NCBI GenBank assembly: GCA_024642705.1
Contig: JAHEAQ010000045.1
Location: forward strand, 1 to 39,884
Length of the DNA stretch: 39,884 bases
Reading direction: 5' to 3'
From: Bacteroidota bacterium
GTDB taxonomy: Bacteria > Bacteroidota > Bacteroidia > Chitinophagales > Saprospiraceae
Part shown: positions 1 to 8,886 of the stretch, piece by piece
Layout: each line of letters starts with the position of its first letter
How positions within the stretch are numbered: position 1 is the first letter of the stretch
Notes under the pieces: model-generated
Database searches by the model: none
Told to the model about the DNA's origin: nothing
Seen by the model: only the letters and a program-made list of their open reading frames with translations
Position numbers and translations under genes: made by a program

Positions 1-30
1 AATATTAAATAACAATTAAAATATATAATC

Positions 31-324
31 ATGCGACCATTTCAATTTTTCTTCTTAGTATCTATTGGGTTAATTTTATTTTTTGCAATAGCAAAAATGA
101 TTTTGATAGCTATGTTTTTTGCTGCAATAATGAGTATTATCTTTTTCGGATTAAAAACCATTGCTGCATTTTTCAGAAACCTTTCGTGGAATAATTCCAA
201 ATCAAATTACCAAACAAATAGATTAGAAACTGAGCAATTTAGTTTTAACAGAGACTTTAGTGATCACTTTTACAACCAATCAATTGCTCCTTGGGAGAAA
301 GAACAAATTATCAAAATTAATTAA
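31..324 (+). CDS. small two-helix membrane protein, unknown function
   Basis: A 97-residue protein I do not recognise. Residues 1-50 are almost entirely hydrophobic and can form two membrane helices (about 4-25 and 27-48). A polar tail of about 45 residues follows, rich in Asn, Ser, Phe and Glu, with no cysteine or catalytic motif. The ATG at 31 follows an AT-rich leader with no Shine-Dalgarno sequence. The hsp20 gene begins 34 bp downstream on the same strand, so the two are probably co-transcribed and this could be a stress-linked envelope protein; that rests on position only. The promoter, if close, lies at or before the window edge. Confidence 0.6.
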   Translation: MRPFQFFFLVSIGLILFFAIAKMILIAMFFAAIMSIIFFGLKTIAAFFRNLSWNNSKSNYQTNRLETEQFSFNRDFSDHFYNQSIAPWEKEQIIKIN

Positions 325-358
325 GCAATTATTTAAATAACAATTAAACCGCAATAAA

Positions 359-793
359 ATGATGTGTAATAATAACCACGCAAGATTCCACGCTATGAGT
401 GGAAAGTACAAACACTTTATGAATCACCCTAACTTCAGAAATTGGGCCAAATCAAACGAATTTACTGCAAGGTTTTCATATCCTCCAGTTAACATTCAGG
501 AAGAAGATGACCATTATGAAATTGAATTGAAAGTTCCAGGTTATGAAAAAGTAGATTTCAAAATTTCAATTTCAGATAATATTTTAACAATCCAATCCGA
601 CAAGAAAAATCAAGATCAAGGATTTGTAGAATTTAATCAGTTTAGACAACTGGCATTTAAAAGACAATTTGAATTGAACGAGAAAATTAATCTTGAATCT
701 ATAAAAGCAGAATACTTAAATGGTATTCTAAAATTGAGATTAGAAAAAAAAGAAGATTTTCATACTCAAAGAACGGAGATAAGAGTAGATTAG
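359..793 (+). CDS. Hsp20/alpha-crystallin family small heat shock protein
   Basis: A 144-residue ATP-independent holdase chaperone, expected in the cytoplasm, that binds unfolding proteins and passes them to other chaperones. The alpha-crystallin domain covers about residues 40-144: it opens with PPVNIQEEDDHYEIELKVPG and ends with the conserved A-x-x-x-x-G-hydrophobic-L motif as AEYLNGILKLRLEKKE. The C-terminal I-x-I/V anchor seen in many family members is not obvious; the end reads RTEIRVD. The N-terminus is His/Asn rich. Two ATGs are adjacent at 359 and 362, and either could be used. It lies 34 bp after the small membrane gene and is followed by a bidirectional hairpin. Confidence 0.93.
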   Translation: MMCNNNHARFHAMSGKYKHFMNHPNFRNWAKSNEFTARFSYPPVNIQEEDDHYEIELKVPGYEKVDFKISISDNILTIQSDKKNQDQGFVEFNQFRQLAFKRQFELNEKINLESIKAEYLNGILKLRLEKKEDFHTQRTEIRVD

Positions 794-828
794 TTTTTAA
801 TGTTATTGTAGGATTTTAACATTTTGGG

Positions 829-853
829 ATGGGGTCAAAATAATTGACCCCAT
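829..853. terminator. bidirectional hairpin terminator
   Basis: A perfect 10-bp inverted repeat (ATGGGGTCAA / TTGACCCCAT) with a 5-nt loop lies between the convergent ends of hsp20 (793) and the TPR gene (861). The flanks are T- or A-rich on both sides, so it can serve both directions. Confidence 0.75.
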
Positions 854-860
854 TTCCATT

Positions 861-1592
861 TTATTTTAAACCAGCTGCTAATGTCTTGATTTCTTTAATT
901 TTGTCTTTTAGTAAATCTTTTTCGTAAGCATCCATTTCTTCTATTTCTTCAAGCATCTGAGTGACTAAAGCTTTTGCCTCTTCCTTTTTTTCAATTTCTA
1001 TCAAGAACTTGGCAAATTCTTTTCTTTGTCCGTAATTGGTATTTGCAATATTCATTTCTTGAAAATATTGCTCAGCTTTTTCATCGTCATGAAGCTCAAA
1101 AAAGGACCATGCATAATAAGCCTTTTCTGGTGCATTTTGGAAAAATTTAGTTTTGTTCAATTGATTGCCAATCATCATTCCGCTTAAATAATCTCCAGAC
1201 AAATGATAAGCTACGAGAAGCTTAGTATTCAATTCTTCATCATCTTGAGTAAGTTTTGATGAACAAGATTTATATATTTCCAAAGCCTTTTCATAATCCT
1301 CCTTTAGCATGTAAGCATCTGCAAGTCTTATTTTGTTAGAAACAGTGTCTGATTGACGTGCTTCATTTTCCAAATTTTTAATTGTAATGCTGTTATCAAA
1401 TTTTGGCACTGCCATTTCTGAAATTGGCTGAATTTTATGTCTATTCTGGTATTGATTAATGAAATAAAATAATGCTCCAATCAATGGAAATAATAAGATA
1501 ACATAATACCAGTATGACTCGCTTTTTCTGCTATATATGTGATAGAAGCAGTAAATTTGAAATATAATTATTGGCGCTAATAGTTGATACAT
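861..1592 (-). CDS. membrane-anchored TPR-like protein with PLDc_N-like N-terminus
   Basis: 243 residues. The first 47 resemble the two-helix N-terminal domain of cardiolipin-synthase-type proteins (helices about 2-20 and 27-46, with the LLFPLIGALFYF pattern), but no phospholipase D HKD motif follows. From about residue 70 on the protein is helical with TPR-like spacing (for example LADAYMLKEDYEKALEIYKS and YYAWSFFELHDDEKAEQYFQ). It is probably an inner-membrane scaffold with a solvent-exposed TPR region. It starts 9 bp after the M28 peptidase gene on the same strand, so the two are probably one operon. The function is unknown. Confidence 0.75.
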   Translation of the reverse strand: MYQLLAPIIIFQIYCFYHIYSRKSESYWYYVILLFPLIGALFYFINQYQNRHKIQPISEMAVPKFDNSITIKNLENEARQSDTVSNKIRLADAYMLKEDYEKALEIYKSCSSKLTQDDEELNTKLLVAYHLSGDYLSGMMIGNQLNKTKFFQNAPEKAYYAWSFFELHDDEKAEQYFQEMNIANTNYGQRKEFAKFLIEIEKKEEAKALVTQMLEEIEEMDAYEKDLLKDKIKEIKTLAAGLK

Positions 1593-1601
1593 ATATAGTG
1601 C

Positions 1602-3173
1602 TTAGTTTGTCCCAGTTTTTAAGTCCTCATCAATTGGTTTTCGCGGAATTTGCGCATCTTGTTGTGAAGTATTCCAAACGAAAGCTGCAATTATTGTTGC
1701 CGCTTGGCTCAAATCTTCAGCCACCAAATGATCAAAATTGTCCATATTACTATGGTGTGTTCTACTCGAGTAAGAAATCGGATCTTGGATAAATTGAAAT
1801 CCAGGAATTCCTACTGCATCAAAAGCCAAGTGATCTGTACCTCCAGTATTTTCTAAAGTTATTGTTCCTGCTCCAAGATCTTTGAAATCTTCAAACCATG
1901 ATCTGAAGATGGGAACCACATCTTGATTTCCTTGAGTATATATTCCTCTTATTTTACCTGTTCCGTTGTCTAAATTGTAATATGCAGAAACTTCTTTTTG
2001 GTCTGGTTTAAGAGCCTGAGGAGTATAACTATTTGGAGGAAAATCAGCATAATGTTTACCTACATAACCTCTTGATCCGTATAAACCTTGTTCTTCACCT
2101 GTCCACAAGGCAATTCTTAGGGTTCTTCTTGGTTTGATACCGGTTTCTTTTATGGTTTGCAACAAGATTCTTGCGACTTCCATCATCACTGAAGATCCAG
2201 CAGCATTATCTGTAGCTCCAGTTCCTGTGTGCCATGAATCGAAATGCGCTCCAAACATTACAACTTCATCAGCGAGGTCTGTACCAGGAATTTCGGCAAT
2301 GATATTATGCTCCATTTGATCTGGATTCACATAAGAACTTGCCATATCCAAATTTAATGTAACAGGAATTCCTTTATTTATAGTTCTGAGAATTCTATTG
2401 TATTGCTCAACTGAAAGAGTAACTTGCGGAACAATTATGTTATCGACGTCTTGACTTCTTCCTTCTGACGATCTTGCACCAGAAACGAAAACAGTACCAA
2501 GATCTCCCTTATACGATCTGTCAATTACAGCAAGTGGCTTTTCAGCTTCGATTAATTTCCACATTTCTGTATTGAAGTTAAAGCCACCAGCATTTCGACC
2601 TCTTCGCGGTCTTGGAGTGGGAATTCCAGAGTTAGCCATTTCTAATAATTCTGAATTATCATATCTTTTTGCATCTGCTTCAAATGGATCTTTCACCTCT
2701 CTAATAGTGTCAATCATTACGATTTTTCCAGCTAATTTTCCTTTATATGAATCTAGATCTTCTTGGTTTTTTGCGTTTAGAAAAATTACTTCACCAGTAC
2801 CTTTTACAGAAGGTGACCATGCTTTCGGATAAGCGATTATTGGATAATAACTTGGACTCATTGCATGCATTTCAAAATGATTCAATTCCCAGCCTCTGCC
2901 AAATGGTCCCCATTCTTCCAAGTGAACATTAGACATTCCCCAATTTTTCAATTCCTTTACTGCCCAATCTGTAGCTTTATCTAGCATCGGCGAAGCTGTT
3001 AATCTTGGCCCATATATATCTGTCATCCAACTGGCAATATCCATAACTTGGCTTTCATTTATTCCAATTTTCTTTATCGTTTCAATTGGATTTTTATCCA
3101 TATTATCAGCAGGTTGAGCTGTAACGACAGAAATGAAACAAATGCAAATACAAATACTTAAAATTTTTTTCAT
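1602..3173 (-). CDS. secreted M28-family zinc peptidase (carboxypeptidase Q-like)
   Basis: 523 residues with a Sec signal peptide ending near VVTAQ (residue 20). The catalytic M28 domain shows the expected zinc and catalytic positions: H310 in FGAHFDSWH, D322 in ATDNAAG, the E360-E361 pair in WTGEEQGLYGSRGY, an Asp in NLDNGTG and a His in GGTDHLAFD. A protease-associated insertion fills about residues 120-280, as in plasma glutamate carboxypeptidase/carboxypeptidase Q. It should remove residues from peptides in the periplasm or outside the cell. The ATG at 3173 gives a clean signal peptide. It is the first gene of a pair with the TPR membrane protein. Substrate specificity cannot be read from the sequence. 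Confidence 0.92.
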   Translation of the reverse strand: MKKILSICICICFISVVTAQPADNMDKNPIETIKKIGINESQVMDIASWMTDIYGPRLTASPMLDKATDWAVKELKNWGMSNVHLEEWGPFGRGWELNHFEMHAMSPSYYPIIAYPKAWSPSVKGTGEVIFLNAKNQEDLDSYKGKLAGKIVMIDTIREVKDPFEADAKRYDNSELLEMANSGIPTPRPRRGRNAGGFNFNTEMWKLIEAEKPLAVIDRSYKGDLGTVFVSGARSSEGRSQDVDNIIVPQVTLSVEQYNRILRTINKGIPVTLNLDMASSYVNPDQMEHNIIAEIPGTDLADEVVMFGAHFDSWHTGTGATDNAAGSSVMMEVARILLQTIKETGIKPRRTLRIALWTGEEQGLYGSRGYVGKHYADFPPNSYTPQALKPDQKEVSAYYNLDNGTGKIRGIYTQGNQDVVPIFRSWFEDFKDLGAGTITLENTGGTDHLAFDAVGIPGFQFIQDPISYSSRTHHSNMDNFDHLVAEDLSQAATIIAAFVWNTSQQDAQIPRKPIDEDLKTGTN

Positions 3174-3310
3174 ACAAAACTGTTTAGTGCAATAATATTT
3201 TGAAGCTTCAAAATAAGCAATAATTTCAAAAAAATCGACATTTTTGCTTTTTCAATTTGGCGAAATTAATTTAAAGGTTTTTTTGATTTTACTAAATCAA
3301 TGAAAAGACC

Positions 3311-3318
3311 TATATTTG
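3311..3318 (+). promoter_or_regulatory. Bacteroidota -7 promoter box (TATATTTG)
   Basis: An exact match to the Bacteroidota TAnnTTTG -7 element, about 80 bp before the Ppx/GppA-like gene. A TTTG at 3282-3285 could be the -33 box, but the spacing (25 nt) is longer than usual. Confidence 0.4.
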
Positions 3319-3396
3319 TTATGCTTTCATTAGGTTTTTTTATTGATGATAGCTTTTTACTAGACCATGCTTTTAAATTGTAAAAAAAGAATATAA

Positions 3397-4413
3397 ATGT
3401 CGAAATTAACTACTTTTTCAAAAATAATAATTACAGTCTTAATTCTAGCAGGATTGTTTTTTGGTTACCAATTTTTGGCCACTAAATATGATCTTCCTGA
3501 AATTGGAACGGCGAATAGCACAGAGCAAAATAGTACAGAAAATGGCACAGAAAATGAAAATAGCACTGCCACAACTGAAACTGCAAAATCGTCTCCAAGA
3601 GTCTCTTCTTCCTGGAATTATACTCCACGCAAACCAATTGGTGGAAAATTGAAAGGTGTGGTGGAATTGGGTGCTTCTGGCTTTAACTCGTTTATTGTTA
3701 ATGTGGATAGTGACAAATCTTGGGCTTTAGAAAAAGCTGAATGGGGCAACAGTTTGGTTTATGAAGGAATGGCATCAGGAACTGATGTTACTCAAGGCTT
3801 AAAACAATACATTGCTAAATTTCTTGATTATGGAGTTTCTGGAAAACAAATTCATTTTGTAGTATCTTCAGGTGCCTTAAAAGCAGCTGAAACAAAGCCA
3901 ATTGTCAAAGGTTTGAAAGACTTAGGTTTTGTTGTAAATGAAGTTACTCCTGAACAAGAAGGTTCTTATGCTTTAAAATGCGTTTTACCCAAAGATTATG
4001 AAAACAATGCTTTTGTTGTGGACATAGGAAGTGGAAATTCAAAAATATCATGGATCGAAAATGGAAAAGTTCAAGCTAAAGAATCTTTTGGCGCTAAATA
4101 TTTCCAAAATGCAACAAGCGATGCAGCTGCATATGCAGATATGAAAAAAGTAGGTGAAATGATTCCCTCTTCTAAAACAAAAACTTGTTTTATTATTGGT
4201 GGCGTGCCATTTACTATGGCAAAGCAATCTAGAAATGGAGAAGAAAGATATACGAAATTGGGAGAGCCGAGTATTTATCCTACTGACGAGGCAAAAAATA
4301 AAGCAGGTATAAATCTTTATCAAGGAATTATTGATGGTACTGGTTGCAAAGATTATATCTTCGATTGGGATGCCAACTTTACAATTGGATTTTTATTAAC
4401 ATTACCATATTAA
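3397..4413 (+). CDS. membrane-anchored Ppx/GppA-like (actin-fold) protein
   Basis: 338 residues. One N-terminal membrane helix (about 8-27) is followed by a low-complexity linker of Asn-Ser-Thr-Glu repeats (about 38-66). The rest resembles the exopolyphosphatase/guanosine pentaphosphatase fold: a phosphate-1 loop VVELGASGFNSFIVNVD (88-104), a VSSGALKAA segment where Ppx proteins have their ATSA-R-A motif, EVTPEQEGSYALK matching the EVI-GxEEA region, and a phosphate-2 loop VVDIGSGNSKISWI (207-220). Usual family members are soluble and cytoplasmic; the signal-anchor topology here would put the domain outside the inner membrane. The substrate is unknown and enzyme activity is not assured. It is transcribed alone, with a strong terminator behind it. 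Confidence 0.7.
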   Translation: MSKLTTFSKIIITVLILAGLFFGYQFLATKYDLPEIGTANSTEQNSTENGTENENSTATTETAKSSPRVSSSWNYTPRKPIGGKLKGVVELGASGFNSFIVNVDSDKSWALEKAEWGNSLVYEGMASGTDVTQGLKQYIAKFLDYGVSGKQIHFVVSSGALKAAETKPIVKGLKDLGFVVNEVTPEQEGSYALKCVLPKDYENNAFVVDIGSGNSKISWIENGKVQAKESFGAKYFQNATSDAAAYADMKKVGEMIPSSKTKTCFIIGGVPFTMAKQSRNGEERYTKLGEPSIYPTDEAKNKAGINLYQGIIDGTGCKDYIFDWDANFTIGFLLTLPY

Positions 4414-4437
4414 ATAATTTTTCTATTTAAAATATAC

Positions 4438-4479
4438 GAGGGCTTTGCTACTTTGAATGATAGCAAAGCCCTCTTTTTT
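4438..4479 (+). terminator. intrinsic terminator of the Ppx/GppA-like gene
   Basis: A perfect 13-bp stem (GAGGGCTTTGCTA / TAGCAAAGCCCTC) with a 10-nt loop, followed directly by six T. It lies 25 bp after the stop codon at 4413. Confidence 0.92.
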
Positions 4480-4521
4480 GAATTTATTACTTTATTTGAT
4501 AATGATTTTTAAATAATAAAT

Positions 4522-5034
4522 TTAGAAAAACTCAATACTCGATTGATACGTGTTGTTAATTACCTTTATTAAGAAAATTTGATTATAGGTACTTTCTTCT
4601 AAATCTCTATATTTATCTTGCCCAATTATATAATTTGTAAGTGACGGGGTGGTATTCGAATGACCAACTACTAAAACATTATTTGTCTGCGCATCTTTTC
4701 TAATTTTATTATAAAAAGAAGTATCCCTTGGATCATATATTTCTGTTGGTATTTTTAATAAATTAGATAGTGGCAAAGCAGTATTCATCGTCCTTTTATA
4801 GTTGGTAGAATAAATTTTTGTTATTCCTTTATTTTCCAATAAGTTAGATAAGTTTTTTGCTCTTTTTTCGCCTTCCAAATTTAAAGGAGGATCTTTTGTT
4901 CCATCGTCTGCTTTTTCTGCATGTCTTACCAAATAAATTATATGTTCTGAACTTGGTATTGTTTTTTTATATTTGGTGCACATTGGGAGAAAAGAAACCA
5001 TTGATATGAAAACTAATATTGTTATTTTGCTCAT
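4522..5034 (-). CDS. exported histidine phosphatase family protein (SixA-like)
   Basis: 170 residues of the phosphoglycerate-mutase-like histidine phosphatase superfamily. R37-H38 in YLVRHAEKAD is the nucleophile motif (RHA, as in SixA and short phosphatases). R81 in YKRTMNTALPLS is the phosphate-binding Arg, and H125 in VVGHSNTTPS is the second catalytic His. The N-terminus is a hydrophobic export signal ending in FLPMC, which could be a poor lipobox (Cys19), so the protein may be a periplasmic lipoprotein. Its length fits the short one-domain branch. It starts divergently from the subtilisin-like operon, 91 bp away. The substrate is unknown. Confidence 0.85.
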   Translation of the reverse strand: MSKITILVFISMVSFLPMCTKYKKTIPSSEHIIYLVRHAEKADDGTKDPPLNLEGEKRAKNLSNLLENKGITKIYSTNYKRTMNTALPLSNLLKIPTEIYDPRDTSFYNKIRKDAQTNNVLVVGHSNTTPSLTNYIIGQDKYRDLEESTYNQIFLIKVINNTYQSSIEFF

Positions 5035-5125
5035 TGAAAGTTTTTAAGTAAATAATTTAATAATGCACTTGGCCAGAAAAACAATGATTTGATTTTGAAA
5101 TTATAAATATAAAGAATTACTTTTT

Positions 5126-6394
5126 ATGCTCAAATTAATACTCATCATAGGTTGCATTTTCACGATAGCTCCCGTTTTCTTATCTGGCCAAAATGAAATG
5201 TGGACAGATCAACAATTGAAATTAATTAACGCTGATTGTCTTCATTCAAGAGGTTACACAGGAAAAGGTGTTACCATTGCGCATTTAGATGATGGCTGCG
5301 ATGGTTGTGATGTGGTTCCGATTTTAGAGCATTCTCGTTCTAACGGATTATGGAAAGCAGGTTATGATTTTGTCTTAGATTCTGACTTAGTTTATAAAGG
5401 TCTTGGAAGCCATGGAACTGCAACAGTATCCATAGTTCATGGAAAAGTGGATGGATCTTATATTGGTGTAGCTTATGATGCAAATATCCTTTTGGCGCGG
5501 ACTGAAAACGTAAACTCTGAAACACATCAGGAAGAAAAGGATTGGAGAGATGCCGTAGATTGGGCAATTGAAAATGGAGCCGATATCATTACTAGTTCGT
5601 TACAATACAACGAATTTGATGCGGGAGAAGGAAATTTTACCTATAAAGATATGGATGGAAAGTCCACTATTATTACAAATGCAGCTGATTATGCTGCTTC
5701 GAAAGGATTAATTGTAGTTACCATACAAGGGAACTTTGGAAGTACTCCATGGTATTATCTTTCAGCTCCAGGAGATGCAGACTCTGTTATTACGGTAGGA
5801 GCTGCATTGGCAAATGGTATGAAGGCTAATTTTTCTGGATTTGGACCAAGTTTTGATGGTAGAATGAAACCTGATGTGATGGCAATGGGACAATCTACAG
5901 CTGTCGGTCATCCAGATGGAACAATCTCCCGGGGCAATGGTACATCATATGCGGCACCCGCAATCGCTGGATTGATGGCGTGTTTGAAACAAGCCCACCC
6001 TGAAAGATCAAATATGCAACTTATTTCTGCCTTAAGACAAAGTGCCGATAGATATAGAAATCCTTCAGCACAATTGGGATATGGATATGGGACTGCAGAC
6101 GGATGCAAAGCAGATGATATACTCAAGGTAATCGATAACACAATTGGAATTAAAGGAAAATGGATAAAGAATGATTTTGCAAAATACAAAATTCGAAAAG
6201 AGGAAATTGTTGTGAAACCAAACACAAAGACTTTGAAAATTGAAAAACTTGTTTTAAAAAATATTTTCGAAAAAGAACTTACAACAGAATTAATAGGAAA
6301 GAAAATAAATATTGATAACCTACCAAATGGAGATTATTTATTGGATATTTATTCCTCCGACAATCAAATCCAAACCATATATTTTCAAAAATAA
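5126..6394 (+). CDS. S8 subtilisin-like serine protease with T9SS-like tail
   Basis: 422 residues with a signal peptide (about 1-21). The catalytic triad is visible: D55 in AHLDDGCDG, H96 in GLGSHGTATVS and S274 in GNGTSYAAPAIAGL, with the oxyanion N203 in QGNFG. The usual D-T/S-G motif is D-D-G here, and two cysteines (58 and 61) sit right beside it. There is no obvious propeptide. The last 60 or so residues look like a type IX secretion sorting domain, ending in INIDNLPNGDYLLDIY and a terminal Lys, so the protease is probably secreted or cell-surface bound. It heads a plus-strand operon with the met-zincin, 22 bp downstream. Confidence 0.9.
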   Translation: MLKLILIIGCIFTIAPVFLSGQNEMWTDQQLKLINADCLHSRGYTGKGVTIAHLDDGCDGCDVVPILEHSRSNGLWKAGYDFVLDSDLVYKGLGSHGTATVSIVHGKVDGSYIGVAYDANILLARTENVNSETHQEEKDWRDAVDWAIENGADIITSSLQYNEFDAGEGNFTYKDMDGKSTIITNAADYAASKGLIVVTIQGNFGSTPWYYLSAPGDADSVITVGAALANGMKANFSGFGPSFDGRMKPDVMAMGQSTAVGHPDGTISRGNGTSYAAPAIAGLMACLKQAHPERSNMQLISALRQSADRYRNPSAQLGYGYGTADGCKADDILKVIDNTIGIKGKWIKNDFAKYKIRKEEIVVKPNTKTLKIEKLVLKNIFEKELTTELIGKKINIDNLPNGDYLLDIYSSDNQIQTIYFQK

Positions 6395-6416
6395 ATCCGA
6401 ATCAAACAAATACGAA

Positions 6417-8879
6417 ATGAATAAATTATTAAAGTTTCCTGTGTTAATGGCAATATTATTTTTCTTGCCATATAATGCTCAAGCGCAATTTAAGAAGAAA
6501 AAAAAGGAAGTCCCTGTTGTAACTCCAGAAGCAAAGCCGGAAGAAAAGAAAGATAAGGACAAAAAAATTAAAGATTATAAAGATATTATTAAGCCAGGAG
6601 CAATTACCGATGAAGGTCTATTTACCGTTCATCAGGTGAACGATATGTATTATTTTGAAATACCTTTTGATTTAATGGAAAAAGAGATTTTAGTGGTGAG
6701 CAGAATTTCTGGTTTCGTAAAAAATTTAAATTTTGGAGGAGCCGGGACACAATCCAGGCCACAACAGGTTATAAGATTTCAAAGAAAAAATGACCAATTG
6801 TTGCTTAGATCCGTAGCTTATAATAGTGTAGCGAGCGACGAAGATCCAATTTCTATAGCGGTGAGAAATAATAATTTTGAGCCAATAATTATGGTTTTTG
6901 ACATTAAAGCTTTTAATACAGATAGTACTTCGGCAGTAATTGATATCAAAGATTTATTTACCACAGATGTCGAAATGCTAGGTCCCGTTTCTCCAGCACA
7001 AAGGAAATCATTTGAATTGGGGAGTCTTGATGGAAAAAGAAGCATGATATCAAGCATGAAAAGTTACCCAGAGAATACTGAAATTAGACATATCCTTACT
7101 TTCAATGGGAAAAAGATTCCTGACAATCAAGTCACTGGTACAATGTCTGTTGAAATGAATCAATCCTTTATCAAATTACCCGATAACCCTTTGAAGCAAA
7201 GAACTTACGATGCGCGGGTGGGATATTTTTCTGTTGGTACCACAGATTATAGTTCAAATGATCAACGTGCTTCCTCAAAAAGATTTATAACTAGATGGAG
7301 ACTTGAACCAAAAGATCCAGCAGCTTATGCTAGGGGAGAATTGGTTGAGCCAGTTAAGCCAATCATTTATTACATAGATCCAGGAACTCCATATGAATGG
7401 AGACCTTATCTGAAACAAGGCGTTGAAGATTGGCAAGTTGCTTTCGAAAAAGCAGGTTTCAAAAATGCAATCATTGCAAAGGATGCACCTACAAAAGAAG
7501 AAGATCCCGATTGGACTCCTGAAGATGTCAGATATTCAACCATCCGTTACGTTTCTACTGACATTCAGAATGCGATGGGTCCGCATGTTCATGATCCACG
7601 AACAGGAGAAATCTTAGAAAGTGATATCATATGGTATCATAATGTGATGAATCTTTTAAGGAATTGGTTTTTTATTCAAACAGCAGCAATCAATCCCGAT
7701 GCAAGGAACATTAATTTCAAAGAAGAAGTTATGGGTAGATTAATCAGATTTGTTTCTGCTCATGAAGTGGGTCATACCCTTGGATTGGCACATAACATGG
7801 GGTCAAGTGTTGCGTACCCTGTTGACTCTCTGCGATCTCCTGCTTTCACTGCAAAAATGGGAACAGCTCCTTCCATTATGGATTATGCACGATTTAACTA
7901 TATCGCTCAGCCAGAAGATGGTGATGTAGCATTGATGCCAAATATAGGGCCCTATGACAAATGGGCAATTGAATTTGGATATAAATTAATCCCAGGAAAT
8001 AAAAGTGTGGAAGAAGAACGAAGTATTGTAAATGGTTGGGTAAAATCAAAGGTAAGTGATCCATTATATAGATATGGAAGACAAAGAGGAAACCCAACAG
8101 ATCCGTCTGCCCAAACTGAGGATTTAGGAGATAATTCAATGCTTGCAAGCGAATATGGAATTAGAAACTTGAAAAGAATTGTTCCAAATTTAGTAGAGTG
8201 GACTAAAGAAGAAGGAAAGGATTATTCACAGCTAGAAGAATTGTACGGCCAAGTTTTTGGTCAATTCAATAGATACATGGGCCATGTAACAGCAAATATT
8301 GGTGGTGTGTATGAATATCAAAAAACCGCCGATGAACAAGGTGCAATTTATACTCATGTACCTAAAGAGAAGCAAATCGATGCCATGAAATTTTTGAATG
8401 AACAATTGTTCGCAACACCGAACTGGATGATAGACCAAAATATATTATCAAAAACTAGTGAAGCTGGTATAGTAGAACAAATTACAACCCTGCAATCCAG
8501 AACATTGAATCGAGTTTTTGATGGAGATCGATTGTTGAGAATGATTGAAAATCAGACTCTAAATGGTGATGCTGCTTATGGGCTAGCTAGTTTGTACAAT
8601 GATGCAACCAATGGTATTTTTGCAGAATTAAAAAATGGCGTACCAATTGATACTTATAGAAGGAACCTTCAAAGAAATTTTATTGATAGAATGGGCGAAT
8701 TAATGATTACAAAAAGTGATAATGTGAAACATTCAGATGTTATTGCAATGTCGAGAGGAACGCTTGAAAAATTAAAAACCTTAACTATTGCTGCAAAAGT
8801 AAAAAGCAAAGATGAGATGACCAAATTTCATTTAAGTGACCTTGAAGCCAGAATTGATGCCATTTTAGATCCGAAATAA
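6417..8879 (+). CDS. met-zincin zinc metalloprotease (DUF5117/DUF4953 type)
   Basis: 820 residues from the ATG at 6417. A start at 6312 is also open but would overlap the protease gene and put 35 extra residues before a clear signal peptide (residues 1-23, ending YNAQAQ). The extended zinc-site motif HEVGHTLGLAHNMG starts at residue 449, giving HExxHxxGxxH with the Met-turn further on (SIMDYARFNY). The region before it matches the DUF5117/DUF5118 part of this large Bacteroidota family and the region after it the DUF4953/met-zincin domain. A Lys-rich segment (residues 25-50) follows the signal peptide. It is probably periplasmic or attached to the outer membrane. The physiological substrate of the family is not known to me. 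Confidence 0.93.
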   Translation: MNKLLKFPVLMAILFFLPYNAQAQFKKKKKEVPVVTPEAKPEEKKDKDKKIKDYKDIIKPGAITDEGLFTVHQVNDMYYFEIPFDLMEKEILVVSRISGFVKNLNFGGAGTQSRPQQVIRFQRKNDQLLLRSVAYNSVASDEDPISIAVRNNNFEPIIMVFDIKAFNTDSTSAVIDIKDLFTTDVEMLGPVSPAQRKSFELGSLDGKRSMISSMKSYPENTEIRHILTFNGKKIPDNQVTGTMSVEMNQSFIKLPDNPLKQRTYDARVGYFSVGTTDYSSNDQRASSKRFITRWRLEPKDPAAYARGELVEPVKPIIYYIDPGTPYEWRPYLKQGVEDWQVAFEKAGFKNAIIAKDAPTKEEDPDWTPEDVRYSTIRYVSTDIQNAMGPHVHDPRTGEILESDIIWYHNVMNLLRNWFFIQTAAINPDARNINFKEEVMGRLIRFVSAHEVGHTLGLAHNMGSSVAYPVDSLRSPAFTAKMGTAPSIMDYARFNYIAQPEDGDVALMPNIGPYDKWAIEFGYKLIPGNKSVEEERSIVNGWVKSKVSDPLYRYGRQRGNPTDPSAQTEDLGDNSMLASEYGIRNLKRIVPNLVEWTKEEGKDYSQLEELYGQVFGQFNRYMGHVTANIGGVYEYQKTADEQGAIYTHVPKEKQIDAMKFLNEQLFATPNWMIDQNILSKTSEAGIVEQITTLQSRTLNRVFDGDRLLRMIENQTLNGDAAYGLASLYNDATNGIFAELKNGVPIDTYRRNLQRNFIDRMGELMITKSDNVKHSDVIAMSRGTLEKLKTLTIAAKVKSKDEMTKFHLSDLEARIDAILDPK

Positions 8880-8886
8880 TAGATTA

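Noticed and set aside
6312-6416. Upstream start for the met-zincin
   Set aside because: It overlaps the end of the protease gene and hides a clear signal peptide that begins at the ATG at 6417.
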